Positions 47,127 through 58,551 of a DNA stretch of 64,000 nt are shown here, one piece after another. The stretch is from Balaenoptera acutorostrata. Taxonomy: Eukaryota > Chordata > Mammalia > Artiodactyla > Balaenopteridae. The stretch covers positions 62,001 through 126,000 of the forward strand of contig NW_026645837.1 of the NCBI RefSeq assembly GCF_949987535.1, given 5' to 3'. Each line of letters starts with the position of its first letter. Within the stretch, counting starts at the first letter, position 1. The translations under genes and the position numbers were made by a program. The notes under the pieces were generated by a model. That model was not told the origin of the DNA. It worked only from the letters and a program-made list of their open reading frames with translations, and searched no databases.

Positions 47127-49241
47127 TCAAGGGTAGCTTAGGGTTAGGGTTAGGGTTAGGGTTAGGGTGAGGGTTAGGGTATGGCTTAGGGTACGGGTTC
47201 GGGGAGGGGTTCGGGTAGGGCGTAGGGTATGGGTTAGTGTTATGGTTAGGGTTAGTGTTAGGGTTAGGGCTCGGTTTAGGGTACGGGTTAGGATTAGGGT
47301 ACGCGTTAGTGTTAGGGTAGGTGTTAGGGTTAGGGTACGTGATAGGGTGAGGTTAGTTATTAAACCTATCCCACTCTCTAGATACCCCTTAGCACGTAAA
47401 GGAATATTATTTGGGGGTCCAGCCATGGAGAAGAGTTTAGACACGAGGAGAAGATAAGGAACACACCCATTATCAAGAAATCACATTAGGATTCTCTTTT
47501 TAACCTGTTCCTTAAAACACTAGTGCTTAGGAAATCTATTGGAGGCAGAAGCAGTCAAGGGTAGCTTAGGGTTAGGGTTAGGGTTAGGGTGAGGGTTAGG
47601 GTACGGCTTAGGGTACGGGTTCGGGGAGGGGTTCGGGTAGGGCGTAGGGTATGGGTTAGGGTTAGGGTTAGGGCTAGTGTTAGGGTTAGGGCTCGGTTTA
47701 GGGTACGGGTTAGGATTAGGGTACGCGTTAGGGTTAGGGTAGGGGTTAGGGTTAGGGTACGCGTTAGGGTGAGGGTAGTTATTAAACCTATCACACTCTC
47801 TAGATACCCCTTAGCACGTAAAGGAATATTATTTGGGGGTCCAGCCATGGAGAAGAGTTTAGACACGAGGAGAAGATAAGGAACACACCCATTATCAAGA
47901 AATCACATTAGGATTCTCTTTTTAAACTGTTCCTTAAAACACTAGTGCTTAGGAAATCTATTGGAGGCAGAAGCAGTCAAGAGTAGCTTAGGGTTAGGGT
48001 TAGGGTTAGGGTGAGGGCTAGGGTATGGCTTAGGGTACGGGTTCGGGGAGGGGTTCGGGTAGGGCATAGGGTATTTGTTAGGGTTAGGGTTAGGGTTAGT
48101 GTTAGGGTTAGGGCTCGGTTTAGGTACGGGTTTGGATTAGGGAACACGTTAGGGTTAGGGTAGGGGTTAGGGTTAGGGTACGTGTTAGGGTGAGGGTAGT
48201 TATTAAACCTATCACACTCTCTAGATACCCCTTAGCACATAAAGGAATATTATTTGGGGGTCCAGCCATGGAGAAGAGTTTAGACACGAGGAGAAGATAA
48301 GGAACACACCCATTATCAAGAAATCACATTAGGATTCTCTTTTTAACCTGTTCCTTAAAACACTAGTGCTTAGGAAATCTATTGGAGGCAGAAGCCGTCA
48401 AGGGTAGCTTAGGTTTAGGGTTAGGGTTAGGGTGAGGGTTAGGGTACGGCTTAGGGTACGGGTTCGGGGAGGGGTTCGGGTAGGGCGTAGGGTATGGGTT
48501 AGGGTTAGGGTTAGGGCTAGGGTTAGGGTTAGGGCTCGGTTTAGGGTACGGGTTAGGATTAGGGTACGCGTTAGTGTTAGGGTAGGGGTTAGGGTTAGGG
48601 TACGCGTTAGGGTGAGGGTAGTTATTAAACCTATCCCACTCTCTAGATACCCCTTAGCACTTAAAGGAATATTATTTAGGGGTCCAGCCATGGAGAAGAG
48701 TTTAGACACGAGGAGAATATAAGGAACACACCCATTATCAAGAAATCACATTAGGATTCTCTTTTTAACCTGTTCCTTAAAACACTAGTGCTTAGGAAAT
48801 CTATTGGAGGCAGAAGCAGTCAAGGGTAGCTTAGGGTTAGGGTTAGGGTTAGGGTGAGGGTTAGGGTATGGCTTAGGGTACGGGGTCGGGGAGGGGTTCG
48901 GGTAGGGCGTAGGGTATGGGTTAGGGTTAGGGTTAGGGTTAGTGTTAGGTTTAGGGCCTGGTTTAGGGTACGGGTTAGGATTAGGGTACGCGTTAGTGTT
49001 AGGGTAGGTGTTAGGGTTAGGGTACGCGATAGGGTGAGGTTAGTTATTAAACCTATCCCACTCTCTAGATACCCGTTAGCACGTAAAGGAATATTATTTG
49101 GGGGTCCAGCCATGGAGAAGAGTTTAGACAATAGGAGAAGATAAGGAACACACCCATTATCAAGAAATCACATTAGGATTCTCTTTTTAACCTGTTCCTT
49201 AAAACACTAGTGCTTAGGAAATCTATTGGAGGCAGAAGCAG

Positions 49242-49666
49242 TCAAGGGTAGCTTAGGGTTAGGGTTAGGGTTAGGGTGAGGGTTAGGGTATGGCTTAGGG
49301 TACGGGTTCGGGGAGGGGTTCGGGTAGTGCGTAGGGTATGGGTTAGGATTAGCGTTAGGGTTAGTGTTAGGGTTAGGGCTCGGTTTAGGGTACGGGTTAG
49401 GATTAGGGTACGTGTTAGGGGTTAAGGGTAGGGGTTAGGGTTTAGGGTACGCGTTAGGGTGGGTGTAGTTATTAAACCTATCACACTCTCTAGATACCCC
49501 TTAGCACGTAAAGGAATATTATTTGGGGGTCCAGCCATGGAGAAGAGTTTAGACACGAGGAGAATATAAGGAACACACCCATTATCAAGAAATCACATTA
49601 GGATTCTCTTTTTAACCTGTTCCTTAAAACACTAGTGCTTAGGAAATCTATTGGAGGCAGAAGCAG
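49242..49666 (+). repeat. R monomer with three clustered 1-bp insertions (425 bp)
   Basis: Around 49417-49443 it reads TTAGGGGTTAAGGG and later GGGTTTAGGG where other R monomers have TTAGGGTTAGGG and GGGTTAGGG. Each change lengthens a homopolymer by one base (G, A and T). The partner monomer at 56864 is 422 bp and lacks all three. Together they break the hexamer register and then restore it. Confidence 0.9.
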
Positions 49667-50932
49667 TCAAGGGTAGCTTAGGGTTAGGGTTAGGGTTAGG
49701 GTGAGGGTTAGGGTATGGCTTAGGGTACGGGTTCGGGGAGGGGTTCGGGTAGGGCGTAGGGTATGGGTTAGGGTTAGGGTTAGGGTTAGTGTTAGGTTTA
49801 GGGCTCGGTTTAGGGTACGGGTTAGGATTAGGGTACGCGTTAGTGTTAGGGTAGGTGTTAGGGTTAGGGTACGCGATAGGGTGAGGTTAGTTATTAAACC
49901 TATCCCACTCTCTAGATACCCGTTAGCACGTAAAGGAATATTATTTGGGGGTCCAGCCATGGAGAAGAGTTTAGACAATAGGAGAAGATAAGGAACACAC
50001 CCATTATCAAGAAATCACATTAGGATTCTCTTTTTAACCTGTTCCTTAAAACACTAGTGCTTAGGAAATCTATTGGAGGCAGAAGCAGTCAAGGGTAGCT
50101 TAGGGTTAGGGTTAGGGTTAGGGTGAGGGTTAGGGTATGGCTTAGGGTACGGGTTCGGGGAGGGGTTCGGGTAGTGCGTAGGGTATGGGTTAGGATTAGC
50201 GTTAGGGTTAGTGTTAGGGTTAGGGCTCGGTTTAGGGTACGGGTTAGGATTAGGGTACGTGTTAGGGTTAGGGTAGGGGTTAGGGTTAGGGTACGCGTTA
50301 GGGTGGGTGTAGTTATTAAACCTATCACACTCTCTAGATACCCCTTAGCACGTAAAGGAATATTATTTGGGGGTCCAGCCATGGAGAAGAGTTTAGACAC
50401 GAGGAGAAGATAAGGAACACACCCATTATCAAGAAATCACATTAGGATTCTGTTTTTAACCAGTTCCTTAAAACACTAGTGCTTAGGAAATCTATTGGAG
50501 GCAGAAGCCGTCAAGGGTAGCTTAGGGTTAGGGTTAGGGTTAGGGTGAGGGTTAGGGTACGGCTTAGGGTACGGGTTCGGGGAGGGGTTCGGGTAGGGCG
50601 TAGGGTATGGGTTAGGGTTAGGGTTAGGGTTAGTGTTAGGTTTAGGGCTCGGTTTAGGGTACGGGTTAGGATTAGGGTACGCGTTAGTGTTAGGGTAGGT
50701 GTTAGGGTTAGGGTACGCGATAGGGTGAGGTTAGTTATTAAACCTATCCCACTCTCTAGATACCCGTTAGCACGTAAAGGAATATTATTTGGGGGTCCAG
50801 CCATGGAGAAGAGTTTAGACAATAGGAGAAGATAAGGAACACACCCATTATCAAGAAATCACATTAGGATTCTCTTTTTAACCTGTTCCTTAAAACACTA
50901 GTGCTTAGGAAATCTATTGGAGGCAGAAGCAG

Positions 50933-51366
50933 TCAAGGGTAGCTTAGGGTTAGGGTTAGGGTTAGGGTTAGGGTTAGGGTGAGGGTTAGGGTATGGCTTA
51001 GGGTACGGGTTCGGGGAGGGGTTCGGGTAGGGCGTAGGGTATGGGTTAGGGTTATGGTTAGGGTTAGTGTTAGGGTTAGGGCTCGGTTTAGGGTACGGGT
51101 TAGGATTAGGGTACGTGTTAGGGTTAGGGTAGGGGTTAGGGTTAGGGTACGCGTTAGGGTGGGTGTAGTTATTAAACCTATCACACTCTCTAGATACCCG
51201 TTAGCACGTAAAGGAATATTATTTGGGGGTCCAGCCATGGAGAAGAGTTTAGACAATAGGAGAAGATAAGGAACACACCCATTATCAAGAAATCACATTA
51301 GGATTCTCTTTTTAACCTGTTCCTTAAAACACTAGTGCTTAGGAAATCTATTGGAGGCAGAAGCAG
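50933..51366 (+). repeat. Three-part chimeric monomer (E left, R middle, A right)
   Basis: The start is E-type (five leading GGGTTA, GGTTATGGTTAGGG). The end of the telomere-like half is R-type (GTACGTGTTAGGG, GGGTGGGTGTAG, CCTATCACACTC). The spacer then has the A markers GATACCCGTTAGC and GACAATAGG. An R monomer follows at 51367. Where the 5-monomer module would give R-A-E-P-A-R, here it is R-A-chimera-R, 844 bp (two monomers) shorter. Confidence 0.87.
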
Positions 51367-54332
51367 TCAAGGGTAGCTTAGGGTTAGGGTTAGGGTTAGG
51401 GTGAGGGTTAGGGTATGGCTTAGGGTACGGGTTCGGGGAGGGGTTCGGGTAGTGCGTAGGGTATGGGTTAGGATTAGCGTTAGGGTTAGTGTTAGGGTTA
51501 GGGCTCGGTTTAGGGTACGGGTTAGGATTAGGGTACGTGTTAGGGTTAGGGTAGGGGTTAGGGTTAGGGTACGCGTTAGGGTGGGTGTAGTTATTAAACC
51601 TATCACACTCTCTAGATACCCCTTAGCACGTAAAGGAATATTATTTGGGGGTCCAGCCATGGAGAAGAGTTTAGACACGAGGAGAAGATAAGGAACACAC
51701 CCATTATCAAGAAATCACATTAGGATTCTGTTTTTAACCAGTTCCTTAAAACACTAGTGCTTAGGAAATCTATTGGAGGCAGAAGCCGTCAAGGGTAGCT
51801 TAGGGTTAGGGTTAGGGTTAGGGTGAGGGTTAGGGTACGGCTTAGGGTACGGGTTCGGGGAGGGGTTCGGGTAGGGCGTAGGGTATGGGTTAGGGTTAGG
51901 GTTAGGGTTAGTGTTAGGTTTAGGGCTCGGTTTAGGGTACGGGTTAGGATTAGGGTACGCGTTAGTGTTAGGGTAGGTGTTAGGGTTAGGGTACGCGATA
52001 GGGTGAGGTTAGTTATTAAACCTATCCCACTCTCTAGATACCCGTTAGCACGTAAAGGAATATTATTTGGGGGTCCAGCCATGGAGAAGAGTTTAGACAA
52101 TAGGAGAAGATAAGGAACACACCCATTATCAAGAAATCACATTAGGATTCTCTTTTTAACCTGTTCCTTAAAACACTAGTGCTTAGGAAATCTATTGGAG
52201 GCAGAAGCAGTCAAGGGTAGCTTAGGGTTAGGGTTAGGGTTAGGGTTAGGGTTAGGGTGAGGGTTAGGGTATGGCTTAGGGTACGGGTTCGGGGAGGGGT
52301 TCGGGTAGGGCGTAGGGTATGGGTTAGGGTTATGGTTAGGGTTAGTGTTAGGGTTAGGGCTCGGTTTAGGGTACGGGTTAGGATTAGGGTACGCGTTAGT
52401 GTTAGGGTAGGTGTTAGGGTTAGGGTACGTGATAGGGGGAGGTTAGTTATTAAACCTATCCCACTCTCTAGATACCCCTTAGCACGTAAAGGAATATTAT
52501 TTGGGGGTCCAGCCATGGAGAAGAGTTTAGACACTAGGAGAAGATAAGGAACACACCCATTATCAAGAAATCACATTAGGATTCTCTTTTTAACCTGTTC
52601 CTTAAAACACTAGTGCTTAGGAAATCTATTGGAGGCAGAAGCAGTCAAGGGTAGCTTAGGGTTAGGGTTAGGGTTAGGGTGAGGGTTAGGGTATGGCTTA
52701 GGGTACGGGTTCGGGGAGGGGTTCGGGTAGGGCCTAGGGTATGGGTTAGGGTTAGGGTTAGGGTTAGTGTTAGGGTTAGGGCTCGGTTTAGGGTACGGGT
52801 TAGGATTAGGGTACGCGTTAGGGTTAGGGTAGGGGTTAGGGTTAGGGTACGCGTTAGGGTGGGGGTAGTTATTAAACCTATCACACTCTCTAGATACCCC
52901 TTAGCACGTAAAGGAATATTATTTGGGGGTCCAGCCATGGAGAAGAGTTTAGACACGAGGAGAAGATAAGGAACACACCCATTATCAAGAAATCACATTA
53001 GGATTCTCTTTTTAACCTGTTCCTTAAAACACTAGTGCTTAGGAAATCTATTGGAGGCAGAAGCAGTCAAGGGTAGCTTAGGGTTAGGGTTAGGGTTAGG
53101 GTGAGGGTTAGGGTATGGCTTAGGGTACGGGTTCGTGGAGGGGTTCGGGTAGGGCGTAGGGTATGGGTTAGGGTTAGGGTTAGGGTTAGTGTTAGGTTTA
53201 GGGCTCGGTTTAGGGTACGGGTTAGGATTAGGGTACGCGTTAGTGTTAGGGTAGGTGTTAGGGTTAGGGTACGCGATAGGGTGAGGTTAGTTATTAAACC
53301 TATCCCACTCTCTAGATACCCGTTAGCACGTAAAGGAATATTATTTGGGGGTCCAGCCATGGAGAAGAGTTTAGACAATAGGAGAAGATAAGGAACACAC
53401 CCATTATCAAGAAATCACATTAGGATTCTCTTTTTAACCTGTTCCTTAAAACACTAGTGCTTAGGAAATCTATTGGAGGCAGAAGCAGTCAAGGGTAGCT
53501 TAGGGTTAGGGTTAGGGTTAGGGTGAGGGTTAGGGTATGGCTTAGGGTACGGGTTCGGGGAGGGGTTCGGGTAGTGCGTAGGGTATGGGTTAGGATTAGC
53601 GTTAGGGTTAGTGTTAGGGTTAGGGCTCGGTTTAGGGTACGGGTTAGGATTAGGGTACGTGTTAGGGTTAGGGTAGGGGTTAGGGTTAGGGTACGCGTTA
53701 GGGTGGGTGTAGTTATTAAACCTATCACACTCTCTAGATACCCCTTAGCACGTAAAGGAATATTATTTGGGGGTCCAGCCATGGAGAAGAGTTTAGACAC
53801 GAGGAGAAGATAAGGAACACACCCATTATCAAGAAATCACATTAGGATTCTGTTTTTAACCAGTTCCTTAAAACACTAGTGCTTAGGAAATCTATTGGAG
53901 GCAGAAGCCGTCAAGGGTAGCTTAGGGTTAGGGTTAGGGTTAGGGTGAGGGTTAGGGTACGGCTTAGGGTACGGGTTCGGGGAGGGGTTCGGGTAGGGCG
54001 TAGGGTATGGGTTAGGGTTAGGGTTAGGGTTAGTGTTAGGTTTAGGGCTCGGTTTAGGGTACGGGTTAGGATTAGGGTACGCGTTAGTGTTAGGGTAGGT
54101 GTTAGGGTTAGGGTACGCGATAGGGTGAGGTTAGTTATTAAACCTATCCCACTCTCTAGATACCCGTTAGCACGTAAAGGAATATTATTTGGGGGTCCAG
54201 CCATGGAGAAGAGTTTAGACAATAGGAGAAGATAAGGAACACACCCATTATCAAGAAATCACATTAGGATTCTCTTTTTAACCTGTTCCTTAAAACACTA
54301 GTGCTTAGGAAATCTATTGGAGGCAGAAGCAG
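51367..54332 (+). repeat. R-A-E-P-A-R-A module, third occurrence
   Basis: Monomers start at 51367 (R), 51789 (A), 52211 (E, 434), 52645 (P), 53067 (A), 53489 (R) and 53911 (A), matching 44161-47126 at a constant offset of 7206. Private changes noticed include GATAGGGGGAGG near 52432 and GTTCGTGGAGG near 53132. The match continues into neither neighbour: an R-like chimera follows instead of E. Confidence 0.92.
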
Positions 54333-54754
54333 TCAAGGGTAGCTTAGGGTTAGGGTTAGGGTTAGGGTGAGGGTTAGGGTATGGCTTAGGGTACGGGTTC
54401 GGGGAGGGGTTCGGGTAGTGCGTAGGGTATGGGTTAGGATTAGCGTTAGGGTTAGTGTTAGGGTTAGGGCTCGGTTTAGGGTACGGGTTAGGATTAGGGT
54501 ACGCGTTAGGGTTAGGGTAGGGGTTAGGGTTAGGGTACGCGTTAGGGTGAGGGTAGTTAATAAACCTATCCCACTCTCTAGATACCCCTTAGCACGTATA
54601 GGAATATTATTTGTGGGTCCAGCCATGGAGAAGAGTTTAGACACTAGGAGAAGATAAGGAACACACCCATTATCACGGAATCACATTAGGATTCTCTTTT
54701 TAACCTGTTCCTTAAAACACTAGTGCTTAGGAAATCTATTGGAAGCAGAAGCAG
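54333..54754 (+). repeat. Chimeric monomer: R left half, right half as at 63567
   Basis: The left half has the R markers GTAGTGCGTAGGG and GGATTAGCGTT. The spacer has TAGTTAATAAACC, CACGTATAGG and TCACGGAATC, a combination found elsewhere only in the monomer at 63567, 9234 bp away. This links the homogenised R/A/E/P region to the heterogeneous right end. Confidence 0.87.
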
Positions 54755-55598
54755 TCAAGGGTAGCTTAGGGTTAGGGTTAGGGTTAGGGTGAGGGCTAGG
54801 GTATGGCTTAGGGTACGGGTTCTGGGAGGGGTTCGGGTAGGGCGTAGGGTATGGGTTAGGGTTAGGGTTAGTGTTAGTGTTAGGGTTGGGGCTCGGTTTA
54901 GGGTACGGGATAGAATTAGGGAACGCGTTAGGGTTAGGGTAGGGGTTAGGGTTAGGGTACGTGTTAGGGTGAGGGTAGTTATTAAACCTATCACACTCTC
55001 TAGATACCCCTTAGCACGTAAAGGAATATTATTTGGGGGTCCAGCCATGGAGAAGAGTTTAGACACGAGGAGAAGTTAAGGAACACACCCCTTATCAAGA
55101 AATCACATTAGGATTCTCTTTTTAACCTGTTCCTTAAAACACTAGTGCTTAGGAAATCTATTGGAGGCAGAAGCAGTCAAGGGTAGCTTAGGTTTAGGGT
55201 TAGGGTTAGGGTGAGGAATAGGGTATGGCTTAGGGTACGGGTTCGGGGAGGGGTTCGGGTAGGGCTTAGGGTATGGGTTAGGGTTAGGGTTAGGGTTAGT
55301 GTTAGGGTTAGGGCTCGGTTTAGGGTACGGGTTAGGATTAGGGTACGCGTTAGTGTTAGGGTAGGTGTTAGGGTTAGGGTACGCGTTAGGGTGAGGTTAG
55401 TTATTAAACCTATCCCACTCTCTAGATACCCCTTAGCACGTAAAGGAATATTATTTGGGGGTCCAGCCATGGAGAAGAGTTTAGACACGAGGAGAAGATA
55501 AGGAACACACCCATTATCAAGAAATCACATTAGGATTCTCTTTTTAAACTGTTCCTTAAAACACTAGTGCTTAGGAAATCTATTGGAGGCAGAAGCAG
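54755..55598 (+). repeat. Two singular monomers
   Basis: The monomer at 54755 (422 bp) follows GGAAGCAGAAGC and has GGTTCTGGGAGG, GTGTTAGTGTTAGGG, GGGATAGAATTAGGG and GAAGTTAAGG. The one at 55177 (422 bp) has GAGGAATAGGG and GGGCTTAGGG, and ends with TTTTTAAACTG, the ending that normally precedes K monomers. I found no close partner for either elsewhere in the window. Confidence 0.82.
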
Positions 55599-58551
55599 TC
55601 AAGAGTAGCTTAGGGTTAGGGTTAGGGTTAGGGTGAGGGCTAGGGTATGGCTTAGGGTACGGGTTCGGGGAGGGGTTCGGGTAGGGCATAGGGTATTTGT
55701 TAGGGTTAGGGTTAGGGTTAGTGTTAGGGTTAGGGCTCGGTTTAGGTACGGGTTCGGATTAGGGAACACGTTAGGGTTAGGGTAGGGGTTAGGGTTAGGG
55801 TACGTGTTAGGGTGAGGGTAGTTATTAAACCTATCACACTCTCTAGATACCCCTTAGCACATAAAGGAATATTATTTGGGGGTCCAGCCATGGAGAAGAG
55901 TTTAGACACGAGGAGAAGATAAGGAACACACCCATTATCAAGAAATCACATTAGGATTCTCTTTTTAACCTGTTCCTTAAAACACTAGTGCTTAGGAAAT
56001 CTATTGGAGGCAGAAGCCGTCAAGGGTAGCTTAGGTTTAGGGTTAGGGTTAGGGTGAGGGTTAGGGTACGGCTTAGGGTACGGGTTCGGGGAGGGGTTCG
56101 GGTAGGGCGTAGGGTATGGGTTAGGGTTAGGGTTAGGGCTAGGGTTAGGGTTAGGGCTCGGTTTAGGGTACGGGTTAGGATTAGGGTACGCGTTAGTGTT
56201 AGGGTAGGGGTTAGGGTTAGGGTACGCGTTAGGGTGAGGGTAGTTATTAAACCTATCCCACTCTCTAGATACCCCTTAGCACTTAAAGGAATATTATTTG
56301 GGGGTCCAGCCATGGAGAAGAGTTTAGACACGAGGAGAATATAAGGAACACACCCATTATCAAGAAATCACATTAGGATTCTCTTTTTAACCTGTTCCTT
56401 AAAACACTAGTGCTTAGGAAATCTATTGGAGGCAGAAGCAGTCAAGGGTAGCTTAGGGTTAGGGTTAGGGTTAGGGTGAGGGTTAGGGTATGGCTTAGGG
56501 TACGGGGTCGGGGAGGGGTTCGGGTAGGGCGTAGGGTATGGGTTAGGGTTAGGGTTAGGGTTAGTGTTAGGTTTAGGGCCTGGTTTAGGGTACGGGTTAG
56601 GATTAGGGTACGCGTTAGTGTTAGGGTAGGTGTTAGGGTTAGGGTACGCGATAGGGTGAGATTAGTTATTAAACCTATCCCACTCTCTAGATACCCGTTA
56701 GCACGTAAAGGAATATTATTTGGGGGTCCAGCCATGGAGAAGAGTTTAGACAATAGGAGAAGATAAGGAACACACCCATTATCAAGAAATCACATTAGGA
56801 TTCTCTTTTTAACCTGTTCCTTAAAACACTAGTGCTTAGGAAATCTATTGGAGGCAGAAGCAGTCAAGGGTAGCTTAGGGTTAGGGTTAGGGTTAGGGTG
56901 AGGGTTAGGGTATGGCTTAGGGTACGGGTTCGGGGAGGGGTTCGGGTAGTGCGTAGGGTATGGGTTAGGATTAGCGTTAGGGTTAGTGTTAGGGTTAGGC
57001 CTCGGTTTAGGGTACGGGTTAGGATTAGGGTACGTGTTAGGGTTAGGGTAGGGGTTAGGGTTAGGGTACGCGTTAGGGTGGGTGTAGTTATTAAACCTAT
57101 CACACTCTCTAGATACCCCTTAGCACGTAAAGGAATATTATTTGGGGGTCCAGCCATGGAGAAGAGTTTAGACACGAGGAGAATATAAGGAACACACCCA
57201 TTATCAAGAAATCACATTAGGATTCTCTTTTTAACCTGTTCCTTAAAACACTAGTGCTTAGGAAATCTATTGGAGGCAGAAGCAGTCAAGGGTAGCTTAG
57301 GGTTAGGGTTAGGGTTAGGGTGAGGGTTAGGGTATGGCTTAGGGTACGGGTTCGGGGAGGGGTTCGGGTAGGGCGTAGGGTATGGGTTAGGGTTAGGGTT
57401 AGGGTTAGTGTTAGGTTTAGGGCTCGGTTTAGGGTACGGGTTAGGATTAGGGTACGCGTTAGTGTTAGGGTAGGTGTTAGGGTTAGGGTACGCGATAGGG
57501 TGAGGTTAGTTATTAAACCTATCCCACTCTCTAGATACCCGTTAGCACGTAAAGGAATATTATTTGGGGGTCCAGCCATGGAGAAGAGTTTAGACACGAG
57601 GAGAAGATAAGGAACACACCCATTATCAAGAAATCACATTAGGATTCTCTTTTTAACCTGTTCCTTAAAACACTAGTGCTTAGGAAATCTATTGGAGGCA
57701 GAAGCAGTCAAGGGTAGCTTAGGGTTAGGGTTAGGGTTAGGGTGAGGGTTAGGGTATGGCTTAGGGTACGGGTTCGGGGAGGGGTTCGGGTAGTGCGTAG
57801 GGTATGGGTTAGGATTAGCGTTAGGGTTAGTGTTAGGGTTAGGGCTCGGTTTAGGGTACGGGTTAGGATTAGGGTACGTGTTAGGGTTAGGGTAGGGGTT
57901 AGGGTTAGGGTACGCGTTAGGGTGGGTGTAGTTATTAAACCTATCACACTCTCTAGATACCCCTTAGCACGTAAAGGAATATTATTTGGGGGTCCAGCCA
58001 TGGAGAAGAGTTTAGACACGAGGAGAAGATAAGGAACACACCCATTATCAAGAAATCACATTAGGATTCTGTTTTTAACCAGTTCCTTAAAACACTAGTG
58101 CTTAGGAAATCTATTGGAGGCAGAAGCCGTCAAGGGTAGCTTAGGGTTAGGGTTAGTGTTAGGGTGAGGGTTAGGGTACAGCTTAGGGTACGGGTTCGGG
58201 GAGGGGTTCGGGTAGGGCGTAGGGTATGGGTTAGGGTTAGGGTTAGGGTTAGTGTTAGGTTTAGGGCTCGGTTTAGGGTACGGGTTAGGATTAGGGTACG
58301 CGTTAGTGTTAGGGTAGGTGTTAGGGTTAGGGTACGCGATAGGGTGAGGTTAGTTATTAAACCTATCCCACTCTCTAGATACCCGTTAGCACGTAAAGGA
58401 ATATTATTTGGGGGTCCAGCCATGGAGAAGAGTTTAGACAATAGGAGAAGATAAGGAACACACCCATTATCAAGAAATCACATTAGGATTCTCTTTTTAA
58501 CCTGTTCCTTAAAACACTAGTGCTTAGGAAATCTATTGGAGGCAGAAGCAG
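55599..58551 (+). repeat. K-S-A-R-A-R-A block, repeat of 47977-50932
   Basis: Monomers start at 55599 (K, 421), 56020 (S), 56442 (A with GGGCCTGGTTTAGG), 56864 (R), 57286 (A), 57708 (R) and 58130 (A). They match 47977-50932 at offset 7622, then 7619 after the 3-bp difference in the R monomer. Private changes noticed include GGCCTCGG near 57000 and GGTACAGCTTAGGG near 58180. The left boundary falls inside the spacer of the monomer at 55177. Confidence 0.92.

Larger units (their letters stand above)
40371..48397 (+). repeat. Long duplicated segment, copy 2 (19 monomers, ~8.0 kb)
   Basis: Monomers start at 40371, 40793, 41197, 41619, 42053, 42475, 42897, 43318, 43739, 44161, 44583, 45005, 45439, 45861, 46283, 46705, 47127, 47555 and 47977. 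They match 8266-17587 in order and subtype, including shared lesions such as the 1-bp deletion at 43318 and the AGCATTAGGG start at 40793. Relative to copy 1 it lacks one monomer plus 36 bp near 41197, one hexamer at 42053 and two monomers after 43739. Private changes are few, for example GGTATAGGTTAGG near 44258 and GGGTTCGGTTTAGG near 45570. Confidence 0.93.
48398..51366 (+). repeat. S-A-R-A-R-A-chimera block
   Basis: Monomers start at 48398 (S), 48820 (A with GTACGGGGTCGGGG and GGGCCTGGTTTAGG), 49242 (R, 425), 49667 (A), 50089 (R), 50511 (A) and 50933 (chimera, 434). The first six match 56020-58551, at offset 7622 up to the three inserted bases in 49242 and 7619 after them. The rare changes in 48820 recur in 56442, so the relation is by descent. 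Confidence 0.92.
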
